Of a stretch of 58,254 bases of DNA, positions 32,000 to 40,919 are shown piece after piece. The position numbers and the translations under genes were made by a program. The notes under the pieces are model-generated. The model was not told the origin of the DNA. It worked only from the letters and a program-made list of their open reading frames with translations, and made no database searches. The first letter of the stretch is position 1, and each line of letters starts with the position of its first letter. Source of the stretch: an uncultured Verrucomicrobiota bacterium (GTDB lineage: Bacteria; Verrucomicrobiota; Kiritimatiellia; Kiritimatiellales; Tichowtungiaceae); the NCBI GenBank assembly GCA_903831085.1, contig CAIKWE010000003.1, forward strand, positions 87,468-145,721, read 5' to 3'.

Positions 32000-32905
32000 T
32001 TACCGGCCCAATTGCGGGTCGTCCCAGGAGGCCGGATCTTCCAAAGATTCCAGATGGCTGAACACGGTGACATGCGGCAAGGCATTGCAAAGATCGGTCT
32101 CAATGTGATCGATTAGTTGGTGCCCGCGGGCCACCGTCCAGTCCCCCGGAACGAGCATATGAAAAGAGATAAACCGCTGCGCCCCGGCCTGCCGGGTGCG
32201 CAGAGCATGGTACTGAGCACCCTCTTCCAAATGGGCATCCAGGATGCTCCGCACCTTCTGCTGGTCTTCGGCGGATATGGCTCCGTCCATCAGGCCGCCC
32301 ACCGAATCGCGCATAATACGGACACCGGTATAGACAATGTTGGCGGCAACCAGCAGAGCAACGATGGGATCCAGACACACCCAGCCGGTCCATGCCACGG
32401 CACCAATACCAACCAGAACACCCACCGAAGTCCACACGTCGGTCAGCAGGTGATGCGCATTGGCTCTCAGCGTGATGGAATTATGGCGTCGCCCCGCCTG
32501 AAGCAGAATCAGTGCCACCACCAGATTCACAAGCGATGCCGCGAAGCAAATGCCAAGCCCGAGCCCGAGCTGTTCAAGCGGTTTCGGAAAAATAAGCCGA
32601 TGAACAGCGGCCACGCCGATACTGACAGCCGCGACCAGAATCAGCGCGCCCTCGACAACACTGGAAAAATACTCAGCCTTGCTGTGTCCATACGGATGGT
32701 CCTCATCCGCAGGGCGGGCGGCAACGGTCAACATGGCCACAGCCATCAGTCCGCCGACCAGATTGACAACCGACTCAAGAGCGTCGGAAAGCAGACCAAC
32801 CGAGTCCGTCAGGAAATACGCGGCGGTCTTCATGCAAATTGTAAGAATGGCCGCCCCCGTGGACAGCCAGGCAAACCGGATGAGACCTTTGCGTGATACT
32901 TCCAT
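32000..32905 (-). CDS. Cation diffusion facilitator family transporter
   Basis: Exports divalent metal ions (Zn, Fe, Mn or similar) in exchange for protons. The 301-residue protein has six membrane segments, with the metal-binding pairs in DSVGLLSDALESVVNL (segment 2) and NAHHLLTDVWTSVGVL (segment 5, HxxxD), the family signature DEDHPYGHSKAEYFSSVVEG, and a C-terminal cytoplasmic domain (about 205-301). Metal choice is not certain. It ends 145 bases upstream of the ech genes. Confidence 0.92.
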   Translation of the reverse strand: MEVSRKGLIRFAWLSTGAAILTICMKTAAYFLTDSVGLLSDALESVVNLVGGLMAVAMLTVAARPADEDHPYGHSKAEYFSSVVEGALILVAAVSIGVAAVHRLIFPKPLEQLGLGLGICFAASLVNLVVALILLQAGRRHNSITLRANAHHLLTDVWTSVGVLVGIGAVAWTGWVCLDPIVALLVAANIVYTGVRIMRDSVGGLMDGAISAEDQQKVRSILDAHLEEGAQYHALRTRQAGAQRFISFHMLVPGDWTVARGHQLIDHIETDLCNALPHVTVFSHLESLEDPASWDDPQLGR

Positions 32906-33017
32906 ATAGAATTCTCTCGATACTAAAGTTGAAGCAGAAAAACGTCCGGCTTAGATACCCTTTGGTCGTCACTATAGCCAGAAAAAACGCCTGACCGGCT
33001 TTTTCCAACGAACGGTT

Positions 33018-33046
33018 TTGATTTGTCACCTGCCGCCTGTCATAGT
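33018..33046 (+). promoter_or_regulatory. Possible promoter of uppP
   Basis: TTGATT (33018-33023) and CATAGT (33041-33046) with a 17-base spacer, about 45 bases upstream of the likely start codon. The match to sigma-70 consensus is moderate. Confidence 0.35.
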
Positions 33047-33090
33047 GCGCGGGTTTTATATGTCGAACAGATATCTGTATGGGATGCCAA

Positions 33091-33906
33091 ATGACCGTTC
33101 TGCTTTTTTTGAAAACACTTCTACTGGGGGTGATTGAAGGAATCACCGAGTTCCTCCCCATCAGCAGCACGGGACATATGATCCTGGCCGATGAATTCAT
33201 CCGGCTTTCGGAAAACCCGGTGTTCACAAAAGCCTTCGAGGTTTTCATTCAATCAGGAGCCATTCTGGCGGTTGTCGTTCTCTTCCGGCGCGAACTGTGG
33301 CCTTTTACAGGAACAAAGACGGAACAACGTAATAAATGGCTCCTGTGGGCGAAAACGCTCGTCGCGTTCATCCCTGCCGCTATCGCCGGAGTGCTCTTCC
33401 ACGGGTTTATAGAAGCGCATCTTTTCAATTCCGTCACCGTTGCATCAACGCTGATCTTCTACGGAATCATCATTATTCTTTTTGAGCGGAGTCATCGCGT
33501 GAAAGAGAACGCGCTGCATTCGATTGACGGCCTTACCTTTCGCACAGCGTTTTTGATCGGAGTCATACAGTGCCTTGCGCTGATTCCTGGAACCTCCCGC
33601 TCAACCGCCACCATCCTCGGAGGTCTTTTCCTGGGGTTAGACCGGATACTGGCCGCGGAATTTTCCTTCTTTCTGTCCATTCCCACCATTGCCGCCGCCA
33701 GCGTCTTCCAGCTTCTTAAAAGCGGTGTCGCATTTTCAGCGACAGAATACCTCATGCTCGGCGTAGGTTTCACGGTCTCTTTTCTCGTGGCCGCCGTCGT
33801 TATCAAATGGCTGATGCATTACCTGCGAAACCACAGCCTCATCCCGTTCGGCTGGTACCGGATTATCCTCGGAGTGATCGTGCTTGGATGGTGGTTCACG
33901 AAGTAG
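33091..33906 (+). CDS. uppP: Undecaprenyl-diphosphatase UppP (BacA)
   Basis: Recycles the lipid carrier for cell wall synthesis by removing phosphate from undecaprenyl diphosphate, and confers bacitracin tolerance. The 271-residue multi-spanning protein has the signature motifs GVIEGITEFLPISSTGHMIL near the N-terminus and PGTSRSTATILGGLFLGLDR in the middle; both are active-site segments. ATG 33091 has GGGA six bases upstream; the ATG at 33079 is in frame and possible. Convergent with recJ. Confidence 0.96.
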   Translation: MTVLLFLKTLLLGVIEGITEFLPISSTGHMILADEFIRLSENPVFTKAFEVFIQSGAILAVVVLFRRELWPFTGTKTEQRNKWLLWAKTLVAFIPAAIAGVLFHGFIEAHLFNSVTVASTLIFYGIIIILFERSHRVKENALHSIDGLTFRTAFLIGVIQCLALIPGTSRSTATILGGLFLGLDRILAAEFSFFLSIPTIAAASVFQLLKSGVAFSATEYLMLGVGFTVSFLVAAVVIKWLMHYLRNHSLIPFGWYRIILGVIVLGWWFTK

Positions 33907-33915
33907 AGCCGCCTA

Positions 33916-35622
33916 TCACTGCACTGCCGGACGCAGATCGCGGATGTTGAGCTGAACCGTCGTGCGGCCGTTCCAGACGTTTTCCTGCAGCGTGAAAGCG
34001 ACATCAATCGGCCCGGCGGGCAGTTTTTCGGCCAGATTAAAACCGATCGCCTCACACCGCGTCTTTCCGTCTGAAAGCGTCAGCTTGAGATGTTTCTCTT
34101 TCAGGATGCGGCTGTCCACCGCGTTGACTCCGCAAACCGCCCAGACCGGCTCGGGATTATCCTGCCCAAACGGGCCGGTGCGTTTGAGTCCATCCATCAG
34201 CGACGAATCGGCCTCATCGAGAGTGACAATGCGGTCAATCTCAAGAATGGATTGCAGATCTGAGCCTTTAATCTGCGCGGCGACGGCTTCGTTAAAACGA
34301 ATCTTGAAGGCTTCGAGGTTGCATTCCTCCACTTCAAGCCCGGCGGCCATGGAATGCCCGCCGAACTGTTTCAGAATATCGGCACAGGCGCCGAGTCCGT
34401 CGAGAAGGTTATACCCGTCAATACTGCGACAGGAGCCTCGTCCGCTGTCGCCGTCCATACCGATCACGGCGACAGGACGGCTGTAGCGCTGTACCAGTCG
34501 CGAAGCGACGATGCCGATGACGCCGGTGTGCCACCCTTCGCGCGCAATAACGAGGCCGAAGTTCTTCTCTGCGTCAAAATAAGAATCAATCTCTTCGATT
34601 GCTTCACGAACCATATCTTTTTCGATCGCCTGCCGTTCGCGGTTGGCGCTGTCGAGCAGTTGCGCCAGTTCATCGGCGCGCGCCGGCAGATCAGTGAGGA
34701 GCAGTTCGAGCGCGGCATCAGGACGCCCTACCCGTCCAGCCGCGTTGATCCGCGGCCCGAAGGCGAAACCGGCGTGCCACGTTTCGACGGTTCCGGTGAT
34801 GCCCGCCAGTTTTTTCAGCGCGTTCCAGCCCGCCCAGCAGGAATTTTCCAAAGCCTGGAAACCGGCGCGCACCAGCACGCGGTTTTCGCCCAGCAACGGC
34901 ACCATGTCGGTGACGGTGGCGACGGCGACAAAATCGAGATACTTTTTGAGATCCACAGAAGCCGAAACGATACAGCCGTTGCCGCGTCCGTCTTTGATGA
35001 GCGCATGACAAAGCTTAAAGGCAACGCCAGCGCCAGCGAGAATACGCGCCGGATGATCCGTTACGCACTTGGCATTCACCACCGCAACGGCTTTCGCAAT
35101 CTGTCCGCCGGGTTCGTGGTGATCGGTAATGACCACATCCACGCCGGCGGCGCGGGCTTTTTCGACAGCCTCGACCGAACCGGTGCCGCAGTCGACGGTG
35201 ACGATCAGCGAGGGTTTATGTTCGGCGATGCAGGTGGTCAGCGCATCGGCTGAAAGGCCGTAGCCGTCGTCGAAGCGGCTGGGAATAACGGCGGAGACAT
35301 TGCCGCCGAGTTCGCGCAGAACCCGCACCAGCATGGCGGTACTGCAAACGCCGTCCACATCGTAATCGCCAAAGACAGTGATTTTTTCGCCGCCGGAAAG
35401 CGCGCGGCGGATCCGCGCAGCGGCCTTGTCCATGTCGGGCATTTCAAACGGATCGCGCAGTGTGGAGAGCGCCGGGTTGATGAACCGTTCGGCTTCTTCA
35501 ACGGTTTTGCAACCGCGCTGAGCCAGCAGCGCGGCGAGCGGCTTCGGTATTTTTTCCAAGGTTTGGAAAAACTGCTCAGCCAACGCGTCGTCGCACGATT
35601 TAAATTTCCACTGTTTGGACAT
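33916..35622 (-). CDS. recJ: Single-stranded-DNA-specific exonuclease RecJ
   Basis: A 5'-3' exonuclease acting in recombination and mismatch repair. The 568-residue protein has the DHH-family motifs: FGDYDVDGVCSTAML, SRFDDGYGLS, TVDCGTGS, and the DHH itself in VVITDHHEPGG. The DHHA1 region (GRGSCRSIDGYNLL then FGGHSMAAGLEVE) and a C-terminal OB-like domain follow. The N-terminal tryptophan segment (KQWKF) supports ATG 35622. There is no ribosome binding site: the start codon sits four bases after the T-run of the secDF terminator. Two TTCCAA palindromes lie in frame, encoding FFQTLEK near residue 18 and GFQALENS in the middle. Confidence 0.96.
   Translation of the reverse strand: MSKQWKFKSCDDALAEQFFQTLEKIPKPLAALLAQRGCKTVEEAERFINPALSTLRDPFEMPDMDKAAARIRRALSGGEKITVFGDYDVDGVCSTAMLVRVLRELGGNVSAVIPSRFDDGYGLSADALTTCIAEHKPSLIVTVDCGTGSVEAVEKARAAGVDVVITDHHEPGGQIAKAVAVVNAKCVTDHPARILAGAGVAFKLCHALIKDGRGNGCIVSASVDLKKYLDFVAVATVTDMVPLLGENRVLVRAGFQALENSCWAGWNALKKLAGITGTVETWHAGFAFGPRINAAGRVGRPDAALELLLTDLPARADELAQLLDSANRERQAIEKDMVREAIEEIDSYFDAEKNFGLVIAREGWHTGVIGIVASRLVQRYSRPVAVIGMDGDSGRGSCRSIDGYNLLDGLGACADILKQFGGHSMAAGLEVEECNLEAFKIRFNEAVAAQIKGSDLQSILEIDRIVTLDEADSSLMDGLKRTGPFGQDNPEPVWAVCGVNAVDSRILKEKHLKLTLSDGKTRCEAIGFNLAEKLPAGPIDVAFTLQENVWNGRTTVQLNIRDLRPAVQ
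34844..34861. repeat. TTCCAA palindrome inside recJ (internal copy)
   Basis: TTTTCCAAAGCCTGGAAA, with one arm mismatch, is read in frame on the minus strand as FQALEN. Confidence 0.6.
35550..35571. repeat. TTCCAA palindrome inside recJ (N-terminal copy)
   Basis: An extended perfect copy with arms TTTTTTCCAA and TTGGAAAAA around GGT. It is read in frame on the minus strand as FFQTLEK, near residue 18 of RecJ. Confidence 0.85.
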
Positions 35623-35625
35623 TTT

Positions 35626-35658
35626 CAAAAAAAACAGCGCCCCGAAACTTCGGGGCGC
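35626..35658 (-). terminator. Rho-independent terminator of secDF, directly before recJ
   Basis: On the minus strand GCGCCCCG-AAGTTT-CGGGGCGC (35637-35658) is followed after two bases by eight T (35627-35634), 29 bases after the secDF stop. The recJ start codon lies immediately beyond the T-run, so recJ may depend on read-through. Confidence 0.88.
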
Positions 35659-35686
35659 CGTTCCATTATTCCGGAATTCCCATCCC

Positions 35687-38182
35687 TCAGTCTTTTTTCT
35701 CTCTGTGCCAGAGCAGCGCCACCGGTGTGGCGACGTAGATGGACGAATAGGTTCCGACCGTGAAACCGATTAAGAGGGTCAACGCGAAATCAAAGATCGC
35801 TCCGCCGCCAAACAGTAACAAGGAGATCACCGTGATCACCACCGTCAACGAAGTCAGAACGGTGCGCGACAGCGTCTGGTTGATGCTGATGTTGGAAATT
35901 TCGGCATACGAGGCTTTGGTGCCTTTCATCAGCTTGATGTTTTCGCGGATACGGTCAAAGACCACGATGGTGTCGTTCACCGAGAACCCGATGATCGTCA
36001 GCAATGCGGCAATGATGGTCAGATTGAGTTCGCGGCCCAGGAGACAGTAGAGACCGATGGTGATAAGCACGTCGTGCACTGTGGCTACAATCGCGCCGAT
36101 CGCGAAACCGAACTCAAAACGGAAGGCGATATAAATGGTAATGCCGATCAGAGCCAGAATCATCGACATGGCACCCTTCCTCTTCAGCTCCTGACCGATC
36201 TGCGGCCCGACCGCATCGTTAGCGATGTCCTTGTAGCCCTGTGCCGCAAAAGCGGTTTTAATTGTATTTATTGCAGTCGCGCCGTTTTCGTAGCTGACTT
36301 TGACTTCGAGCGTCTCGCTCTTCTTGGCATTTTCCGCCGCAACCAGCTCGCCGTGATACTGAATGGCGGCGTCTTTTATGCCGGCTTTTTCAAGTTCCGC
36401 ACGAACCTTTTCCGCCGGCGCCTTCTGTTCGAATGCGAAAGTGATCGAGGTCCCTCCAGTGAAGTCCACGCCTAAGTTCTTTTCTCCCTTATGGAACAGG
36501 ACGATCCAGCTCAGGATGATGATCGCCCAGGACGTGCCGATGGCGATATAGCGTTTGCCCATAAAATCGATATTCGTTCTCGGGAAAAACGAAAACATCT
36601 TGATGGTTTTGAGCTTCATTTTCTCAGCCATCGTGTCGAGCAGCAACCGGGTGAAGACCAGCGCCGTCAGCATGCTGACGAGAATACCGGCGGTCAGAGT
36701 CACCGCGAACCCGCGGATAGATCCTGAGCCCTGCCAGAACATAATGACAGCGGCCAGCAACGTGGTGAGGTTGGAGTCAAAAATAGTGCTGAACGCCTTC
36801 TCATATCCGGCGGAGATCGAATTCACAACACTCTTGCCGAGAGCCAGCTCTTCTCTTATGCGCTCATAGATCAGCACGTTGGCATCCACCGCCATCCCGA
36901 GAGTAAGCACGATACCGGCAATACCGGGCAGCGTCAGCACAGGCAGTCCGGCCGACGCGCCGGCTCCAGCGGCAAACAGACTGAGTATGCCGGAGGAAAA
37001 CCACATACCAAACGGCAGCATCAGCATGAGCATGATCAGCGAAATATCGGCGACCATGCCGGCGAGGAGATAATAACCTGCCATGAAAACAACCACACCA
37101 ATCGCACCATAGATACAGGCGCGCATACCGCTGTCGATAGAGTCTTTACCGAGTGACGGATCGACGGTGCGTTCCTCAACAATATTCACCGGTGCGGGCA
37201 GTGCACCGGCGCGCAGCACATTGACCAGACGGGTGCATTCATCCACGGTGAACGAGCCGGTGATCTGAGCATTGCCGCTGTAGATGGCATCCTGAATGAC
37301 CGGCGCGGAATAGAGCTTGCCGTCAAGGATAATGGCAAGACGGCGACCGGTGTCGCTGTTCAAATTGTTTTCGCCGCGCGGGGCATAGGCGGCGGTGACC
37401 TTGCCGAAACGCTCGCCGCCGGCTTTATTGAAAGAAAGCGAAACGTAAGGCCGGTTGTTTTGCGGTTCGTATTCAACCCGGGCATCCTTAAGCGCTGATC
37501 CGGTCAGCTGTTTGCGCACTTCGATATAAGCCGGTTTATAAACCGTGGAACCATCCCGCAGAGTTTCCTTTTCCAACATGAACTCGGCGCCGCGTTTGGT
37601 TCCGAAGCGTTTCAGGTCTTCCCAGAACGCGCGGTCCAAGGCTTTATCCTCAACCGCCTTGCGGTCACGCACATAATAAGACTGATTACCGACATGCACC
37701 GGATTAAAGCCGGGCGGTGTCAGACCGGCGGTAAACAGTTCGTTGGCCCAGACATCACTCTCGGCATGTACCAGACGAAACTCAAGAAAGGCTACGCTCA
37801 GAATAGAGGCTTTGGCTTCAGCGCGTTTGTTGGCATCCACACCCGGCAAACGGATAACGATGCGGCTGTCGAGCAGAGGATAAATTTCCGGCTCGGCGAT
37901 GCCGAGGCCGTCCACACGGCTGCGGATGACTTCCAGCGCCACGCTTTGCGTCTTCTTGACGGCGGCCTGAACGGCGGATTCAAGCGCGGCGCCTTCAATT
38001 TTGGCGTCACTTTCCAGAATCTGTTTGCGGACCTCGTTACGATCCACTTCCACCGTAAAGCTCGTTCCGCCCTTGAGGTCGAGGCCGAGTTTTATTTTTT
38101 CTTTGAATGGAGTCACCAAAGCCAGCGACCAGGCGGTCAGCACGATCAGTAATAGCCACTTCCACATTGCGTTTTTGTTCAT
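35687..38182 (-). CDS. secDF: Fused protein translocase subunits SecD-SecF
   Basis: Proton-driven accessory complex that helps pull exported proteins through SecYEG. The 831-residue protein joins SecD (about 1-510; KLGLDLKGGTSFTVEV, the periplasmic domain, then GMAVDANVLIYERIREEL) to SecF (about 530-831; LGVDFTGGTSITFAFE, then SVNDTIVVFDRIRENI). Each half has six membrane segments and a large periplasmic domain. Fused SecDF is known in several phyla. ATG 38182 is chosen over the upstream TTG 38188. It lies downstream of yajC on the same strand, the usual partner arrangement, and ends at a strong terminator. Confidence 0.97.
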   Translation of the reverse strand: MNKNAMWKWLLLIVLTAWSLALVTPFKEKIKLGLDLKGGTSFTVEVDRNEVRKQILESDAKIEGAALESAVQAAVKKTQSVALEVIRSRVDGLGIAEPEIYPLLDSRIVIRLPGVDANKRAEAKASILSVAFLEFRLVHAESDVWANELFTAGLTPPGFNPVHVGNQSYYVRDRKAVEDKALDRAFWEDLKRFGTKRGAEFMLEKETLRDGSTVYKPAYIEVRKQLTGSALKDARVEYEPQNNRPYVSLSFNKAGGERFGKVTAAYAPRGENNLNSDTGRRLAIILDGKLYSAPVIQDAIYSGNAQITGSFTVDECTRLVNVLRAGALPAPVNIVEERTVDPSLGKDSIDSGMRACIYGAIGVVVFMAGYYLLAGMVADISLIMLMLMLPFGMWFSSGILSLFAAGAGASAGLPVLTLPGIAGIVLTLGMAVDANVLIYERIREELALGKSVVNSISAGYEKAFSTIFDSNLTTLLAAVIMFWQGSGSIRGFAVTLTAGILVSMLTALVFTRLLLDTMAEKMKLKTIKMFSFFPRTNIDFMGKRYIAIGTSWAIIILSWIVLFHKGEKNLGVDFTGGTSITFAFEQKAPAEKVRAELEKAGIKDAAIQYHGELVAAENAKKSETLEVKVSYENGATAINTIKTAFAAQGYKDIANDAVGPQIGQELKRKGAMSMILALIGITIYIAFRFEFGFAIGAIVATVHDVLITIGLYCLLGRELNLTIIAALLTIIGFSVNDTIVVFDRIRENIKLMKGTKASYAEISNISINQTLSRTVLTSLTVVITVISLLLFGGGAIFDFALTLLIGFTVGTYSSIYVATPVALLWHREKKD

Positions 38183-38206
38183 AGTCAAATTCCCGGCGGG
38201 TTAAAC

Positions 38207-38551
38207 TTAAATTTCGGACGGAAGCTCCCCTTTATCGTCCAGAACCTGAGCGACGGCGGTCTTGAGCACTTCAACTTTCGTTTTTTCAGCGATGCGTACA
38301 ATCAGGGTCTTTTCCTTCACATTGGCGATCTCGCCGATGATGCCGCTGGCGAGCAGCACACGGTCACCGCTCTTCACGGCTTCGATCAGAGCTTTGCGCT
38401 CTTTTTCGCGGCGGCGCTGCGGGCGGATCATCACGAAATAGAAAATGGCGACCATGAAGACCATCCAGCCGACGGTGAACCCCGGCGAAGTCTGTCCTTG
38501 AGCACCGTCCGCACCCGGAGTTGGCCCCATAGCAATTGTCTGTAAAAACAT
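38207..38551 (-). CDS. yajC: Preprotein translocase subunit YajC
   Basis: Small inner-membrane partner of SecDF. The 114-residue protein has one membrane helix (about 27-44, FTVGWMVFMVAIFYFVMIRP) followed by the family motif RPQRRREKERKALIEAVKSGDRVLLASGIIGEIANV. It directly precedes secDF on the same strand with a short gap, which supports the assignment. Confidence 0.95.
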   Translation of the reverse strand: MFLQTIAMGPTPGADGAQGQTSPGFTVGWMVFMVAIFYFVMIRPQRRREKERKALIEAVKSGDRVLLASGIIGEIANVKEKTLIVRIAEKTKVEVLKTAVAQVLDDKGELPSEI

Positions 38552-38596
38552 ACTTTTCTCCCTTACTTTTTCATAAAAAACACGAAGGCCGACATG

Positions 38597-39328
38597 CTAG
38601 AGTCCGCCCATGTACTTGGCAAGCTTCAATCCCGTCGTTTGCTTACTCCTTGTCAGATCGTCGTAAAAGGCCGTCGTGGCGGCCATAAAGTACGGTGCCA
38701 GCCAGATAAAACCGACTCCCAGCGTTAAAATGCAGAGGATCTGCCAGCCGATAAAACGAAGCCAGAGCAGTCCCAGCCGCCAGTAATTGCCCTTCATCAG
38801 CCCTACACTGCGGCGAACCGCCTCCCGGGCGCGAACGGCCGGATCGTCAGCCACCACATAAAGAGCGAGACTATAGCGCATCTGAAGCAGGATCATGAAA
38901 AAAACCGCACTGAGAATCAGTATCGCTTCCAGCGCAAGCATAGTCAGCGGAGGGAAAACAGCCGGATCAGGATGAACAAAAACCTTCACCAAAACTATCG
39001 AAACGACAAATGGCACCATCCAGGCGAACAGAATGATCAAAACCAGCAAAGCGGTGCAAAGCGAGGTTCCAAAGCAGTTGAAGCCGGAAAACAGCAGACT
39101 GAACGGGTTATACTGTTTTCGTACGGTCGCCAAAAGATAAGTGGTCATTCCGACCACCATCGGCGCGGAGAAAACAAACTGCATCGCCGGTCCGGCGACG
39201 GGGATCAGGCTCACGCCTGTCAGCAAAATCAGGTAAACAACCATCACACCGATGGTTTTTCCCCAGTTACCGGAAAGCCCAGCACGGGCTGCGGCGGTCA
39301 GGTCACGGATAGGTGTTGTGCTTTTCAT
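38597..39328 (-). CDS. DUF975-like integral membrane protein
   Basis: A 243-residue protein with about six membrane segments. The N-terminus resembles DUF975 proteins (a short helix with ARAGLSGNWGKTIGVMVVYLI), and the C-terminal half has the family string AREAVRRSVGLMKGNYWRLGLLWLRFIGWQILCILTLGVGFIWLAPY followed by AFYDDL. These proteins are common in bacteria and have no firm function. It sits between the ABC ATPase pair and yajC, all on the minus strand. Confidence 0.8.
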   Translation of the reverse strand: MKSTTPIRDLTAAARAGLSGNWGKTIGVMVVYLILLTGVSLIPVAGPAMQFVFSAPMVVGMTTYLLATVRKQYNPFSLLFSGFNCFGTSLCTALLVLIILFAWMVPFVVSIVLVKVFVHPDPAVFPPLTMLALEAILILSAVFFMILLQMRYSLALYVVADDPAVRAREAVRRSVGLMKGNYWRLGLLWLRFIGWQILCILTLGVGFIWLAPYFMAATTAFYDDLTRSKQTTGLKLAKYMGGL

Positions 39329-39342
39329 GAGGTTCTCCTTAA

Positions 39343-40113
39343 TCAGGCCAGAGCTTTATCAATATCCGGCACGGCGGAAAGCAGTTTTTGCGTGTAATCG
39401 TGCTGGGGTTGGTCACAAACCTGATCGGCGGTGCCGGTTTCCACGATTTCGCCTTTAAACATGACGGCGATACGGTTGCTCATTTCGCGCACGACGGCCA
39501 GATCGTGGCCGATAAAAAGATAGGCCAGTCCGCGCTCGCGCTGAATCCGTTTCAGAAGTTGAATGATGTCCGCCTGCACCGATACATCGAGCGCCGAAAC
39601 CGGCTCGTCGGCCACCAGCAGTTTCGGCTCCAGCGCCAAGGCGCGGGCAATGCCGATGCGCTGGCGCTGCCCGCCGCTGAATTCGTGCGGATAACGGCTC
39701 AGCCAGTCTGGATTGAGGCCGACATCTTCGAACAGCGCAACGGCTCTTCCCCGCCGGGCGGCCCGCGAGCCGCCAATGCCGTGAACATAAAGAACCTCTT
39801 CAATCGCCGCGCCGACACTCATTCGCGGGTTGAGCGAACCAAACGGATCCTGAAAAACCATTTGCGCCTGCCGGCGGAATTGTTTGAGCGCCGCGCCTTT
39901 CAGTCCGGTAACATCGCGTCCCTCAAACGCCACCCTGCCCGCCGCAACCGGTTCCAGTGCCAGAATAGCGCGGCCAAGCGAGCTTTTGCCGCAGCCGCTC
40001 TCGCCGACCAGCCCCAGCGTTTCGCCCGGCTTCAGTGAAAGGCTGACGCCGCGCACCGCTTCGAGTTCGCCGTAACGGACGCTCACTTTTTCAACTGTCA
40101 GCAGTTCATTCAT
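39343..40113 (-). CDS. Oligopeptide-type ABC transporter ATP-binding protein (OppF-like)
   Basis: ATPase half of a peptide or nickel-type importer. The 256-residue protein has Walker A GESGCGKSSLG, signature FSGGQRQRIGIARAL, Walker B LLVADEPVSALD and the switch histidine in LFIGHDLAVV. The NPRMSVGAAIEEVL segment is typical of OppF/DppF. It overlaps the OppD-like gene by eight bases (ATGAATGA). No permease or binding-protein genes are adjacent, so the substrate is open. Confidence 0.92.
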   Translation of the reverse strand: MNELLTVEKVSVRYGELEAVRGVSLSLKPGETLGLVGESGCGKSSLGRAILALEPVAAGRVAFEGRDVTGLKGAALKQFRRQAQMVFQDPFGSLNPRMSVGAAIEEVLYVHGIGGSRAARRGRAVALFEDVGLNPDWLSRYPHEFSGGQRQRIGIARALALEPKLLVADEPVSALDVSVQADIIQLLKRIQRERGLAYLFIGHDLAVVREMSNRIAVMFKGEIVETGTADQVCDQPQHDYTQKLLSAVPDIDKALA

Positions 40114-40918
40114 TGGTTTTATGCAACCGGGGCACGGCCTTCAGCAATTTTTTGGTGTAGTCATGCTGCGGGGTGCGCAGAACCGTTTTGGTTTCGCCGG
40201 ACTCGACGATTTTCCCGTTGTTCATCACATACACGCGGTCGGCGACATGGGCGACGATGCCGAGGTTGTGGGTGATCAGCAGAATGGAAAGTCCGCGCGT
40301 TTTGCGCAGCTCGACGAGCAGATCAAGGATTTGCTTTTGCACCGTCACATCGAGCGCGGTGGTCGGCTCATCGGCGACGAGCAGGTCGGGATTGCAGGCA
40401 AGCGCCATGGCGATCATGGCGCGCTGCTGCATGCCGCCGGAAAGTTCATGCGGATAGGCCTTGGCCGTGCGCGCCGGATTAGGCAGTCCGACATCAGCGA
40501 GCAGTTTTTCGACTTCCGTTTTTACTTTGACGCCTTTGCGGTGCAGGCGGAGGGCTTCGCCAATCTGCCAGCCGACGGTGAAAACCGGATTGAGCGAAGT
40601 GGCAGGCTCCTGAAAAATGTAGGCGATCCGCGCGCCGCGCAGTTTCCGAAGTTCGGAACCTTTCAGTTTAAAAACTTCCAAGGTTTGGAACGTTACCGAA
40701 CCGCCAGCGATCCGTCCGGCAGGTTCCGGAACCAGTTTAGCCAGTGCCAGCGCGCTGATGCTCTTGCCACTGCCGCTTTCGCCGACGAGGGCGACAATTT
40801 CGCCGGGGAAAATCCGGAAGTCCACGCCGTCCACCGCGCGAACCGGATCGGAAACCGGGCCGAAGTGAACTTCAAGACCCTGAACATCCACAAGCGGTCT
40901 GGCAGTGCATATCGTCAT
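40106..40918 (-). CDS. Oligopeptide-type ABC transporter ATP-binding protein (OppD-like)
   Basis: Partner ATPase of the OppF-like protein. The 271-residue protein has Walker [13 protein letters not shown], the OppD-type [22 protein letters not shown], signature [15 protein letters not shown], Walker [13 protein letters not shown] and LITHNLG. ATG 40918 is chosen; the longer frame to 41017 overlaps the LptF/G-like gene and lacks similarity. A TTCCAA palindrome in frame encodes TFQTLEV around residue 80. Together the pair may energise permeases encoded elsewhere. Confidence 0.92.
   Translation of the reverse strand: MTICTARPLVDVQGLEVHFGPVSDPVRAVDGVDFRIFPGEIVALVGESGSGKSISALALAKLVPEPAGRIAGGSVTFQTLEVFKLKGSELRKLRGARIAYIFQEPATSLNPVFTVGWQIGEALRLHRKGVKVKTEVEKLLADVGLPNPARTAKAYPHELSGGMQQRAMIAMALACNPDLLVADEPTTALDVTVQKQILDLLVELRKTRGLSILLITHNLGIVAHVADRVYVMNNGKIVESGETKTVLRTPQHDYTKKLLKAVPRLHKTNE
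40676..40690. repeat. TTCCAA palindrome inside the OppD-like gene
   Basis: TTCCAA-GGT-TTGGAA is read in frame on the minus strand as FQTLE. A second, GA-centred variant (TTTCCGAAGTTCGGAA) lies at 40643-40658. Confidence 0.7.
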
Positions 40919-40919
40919 T

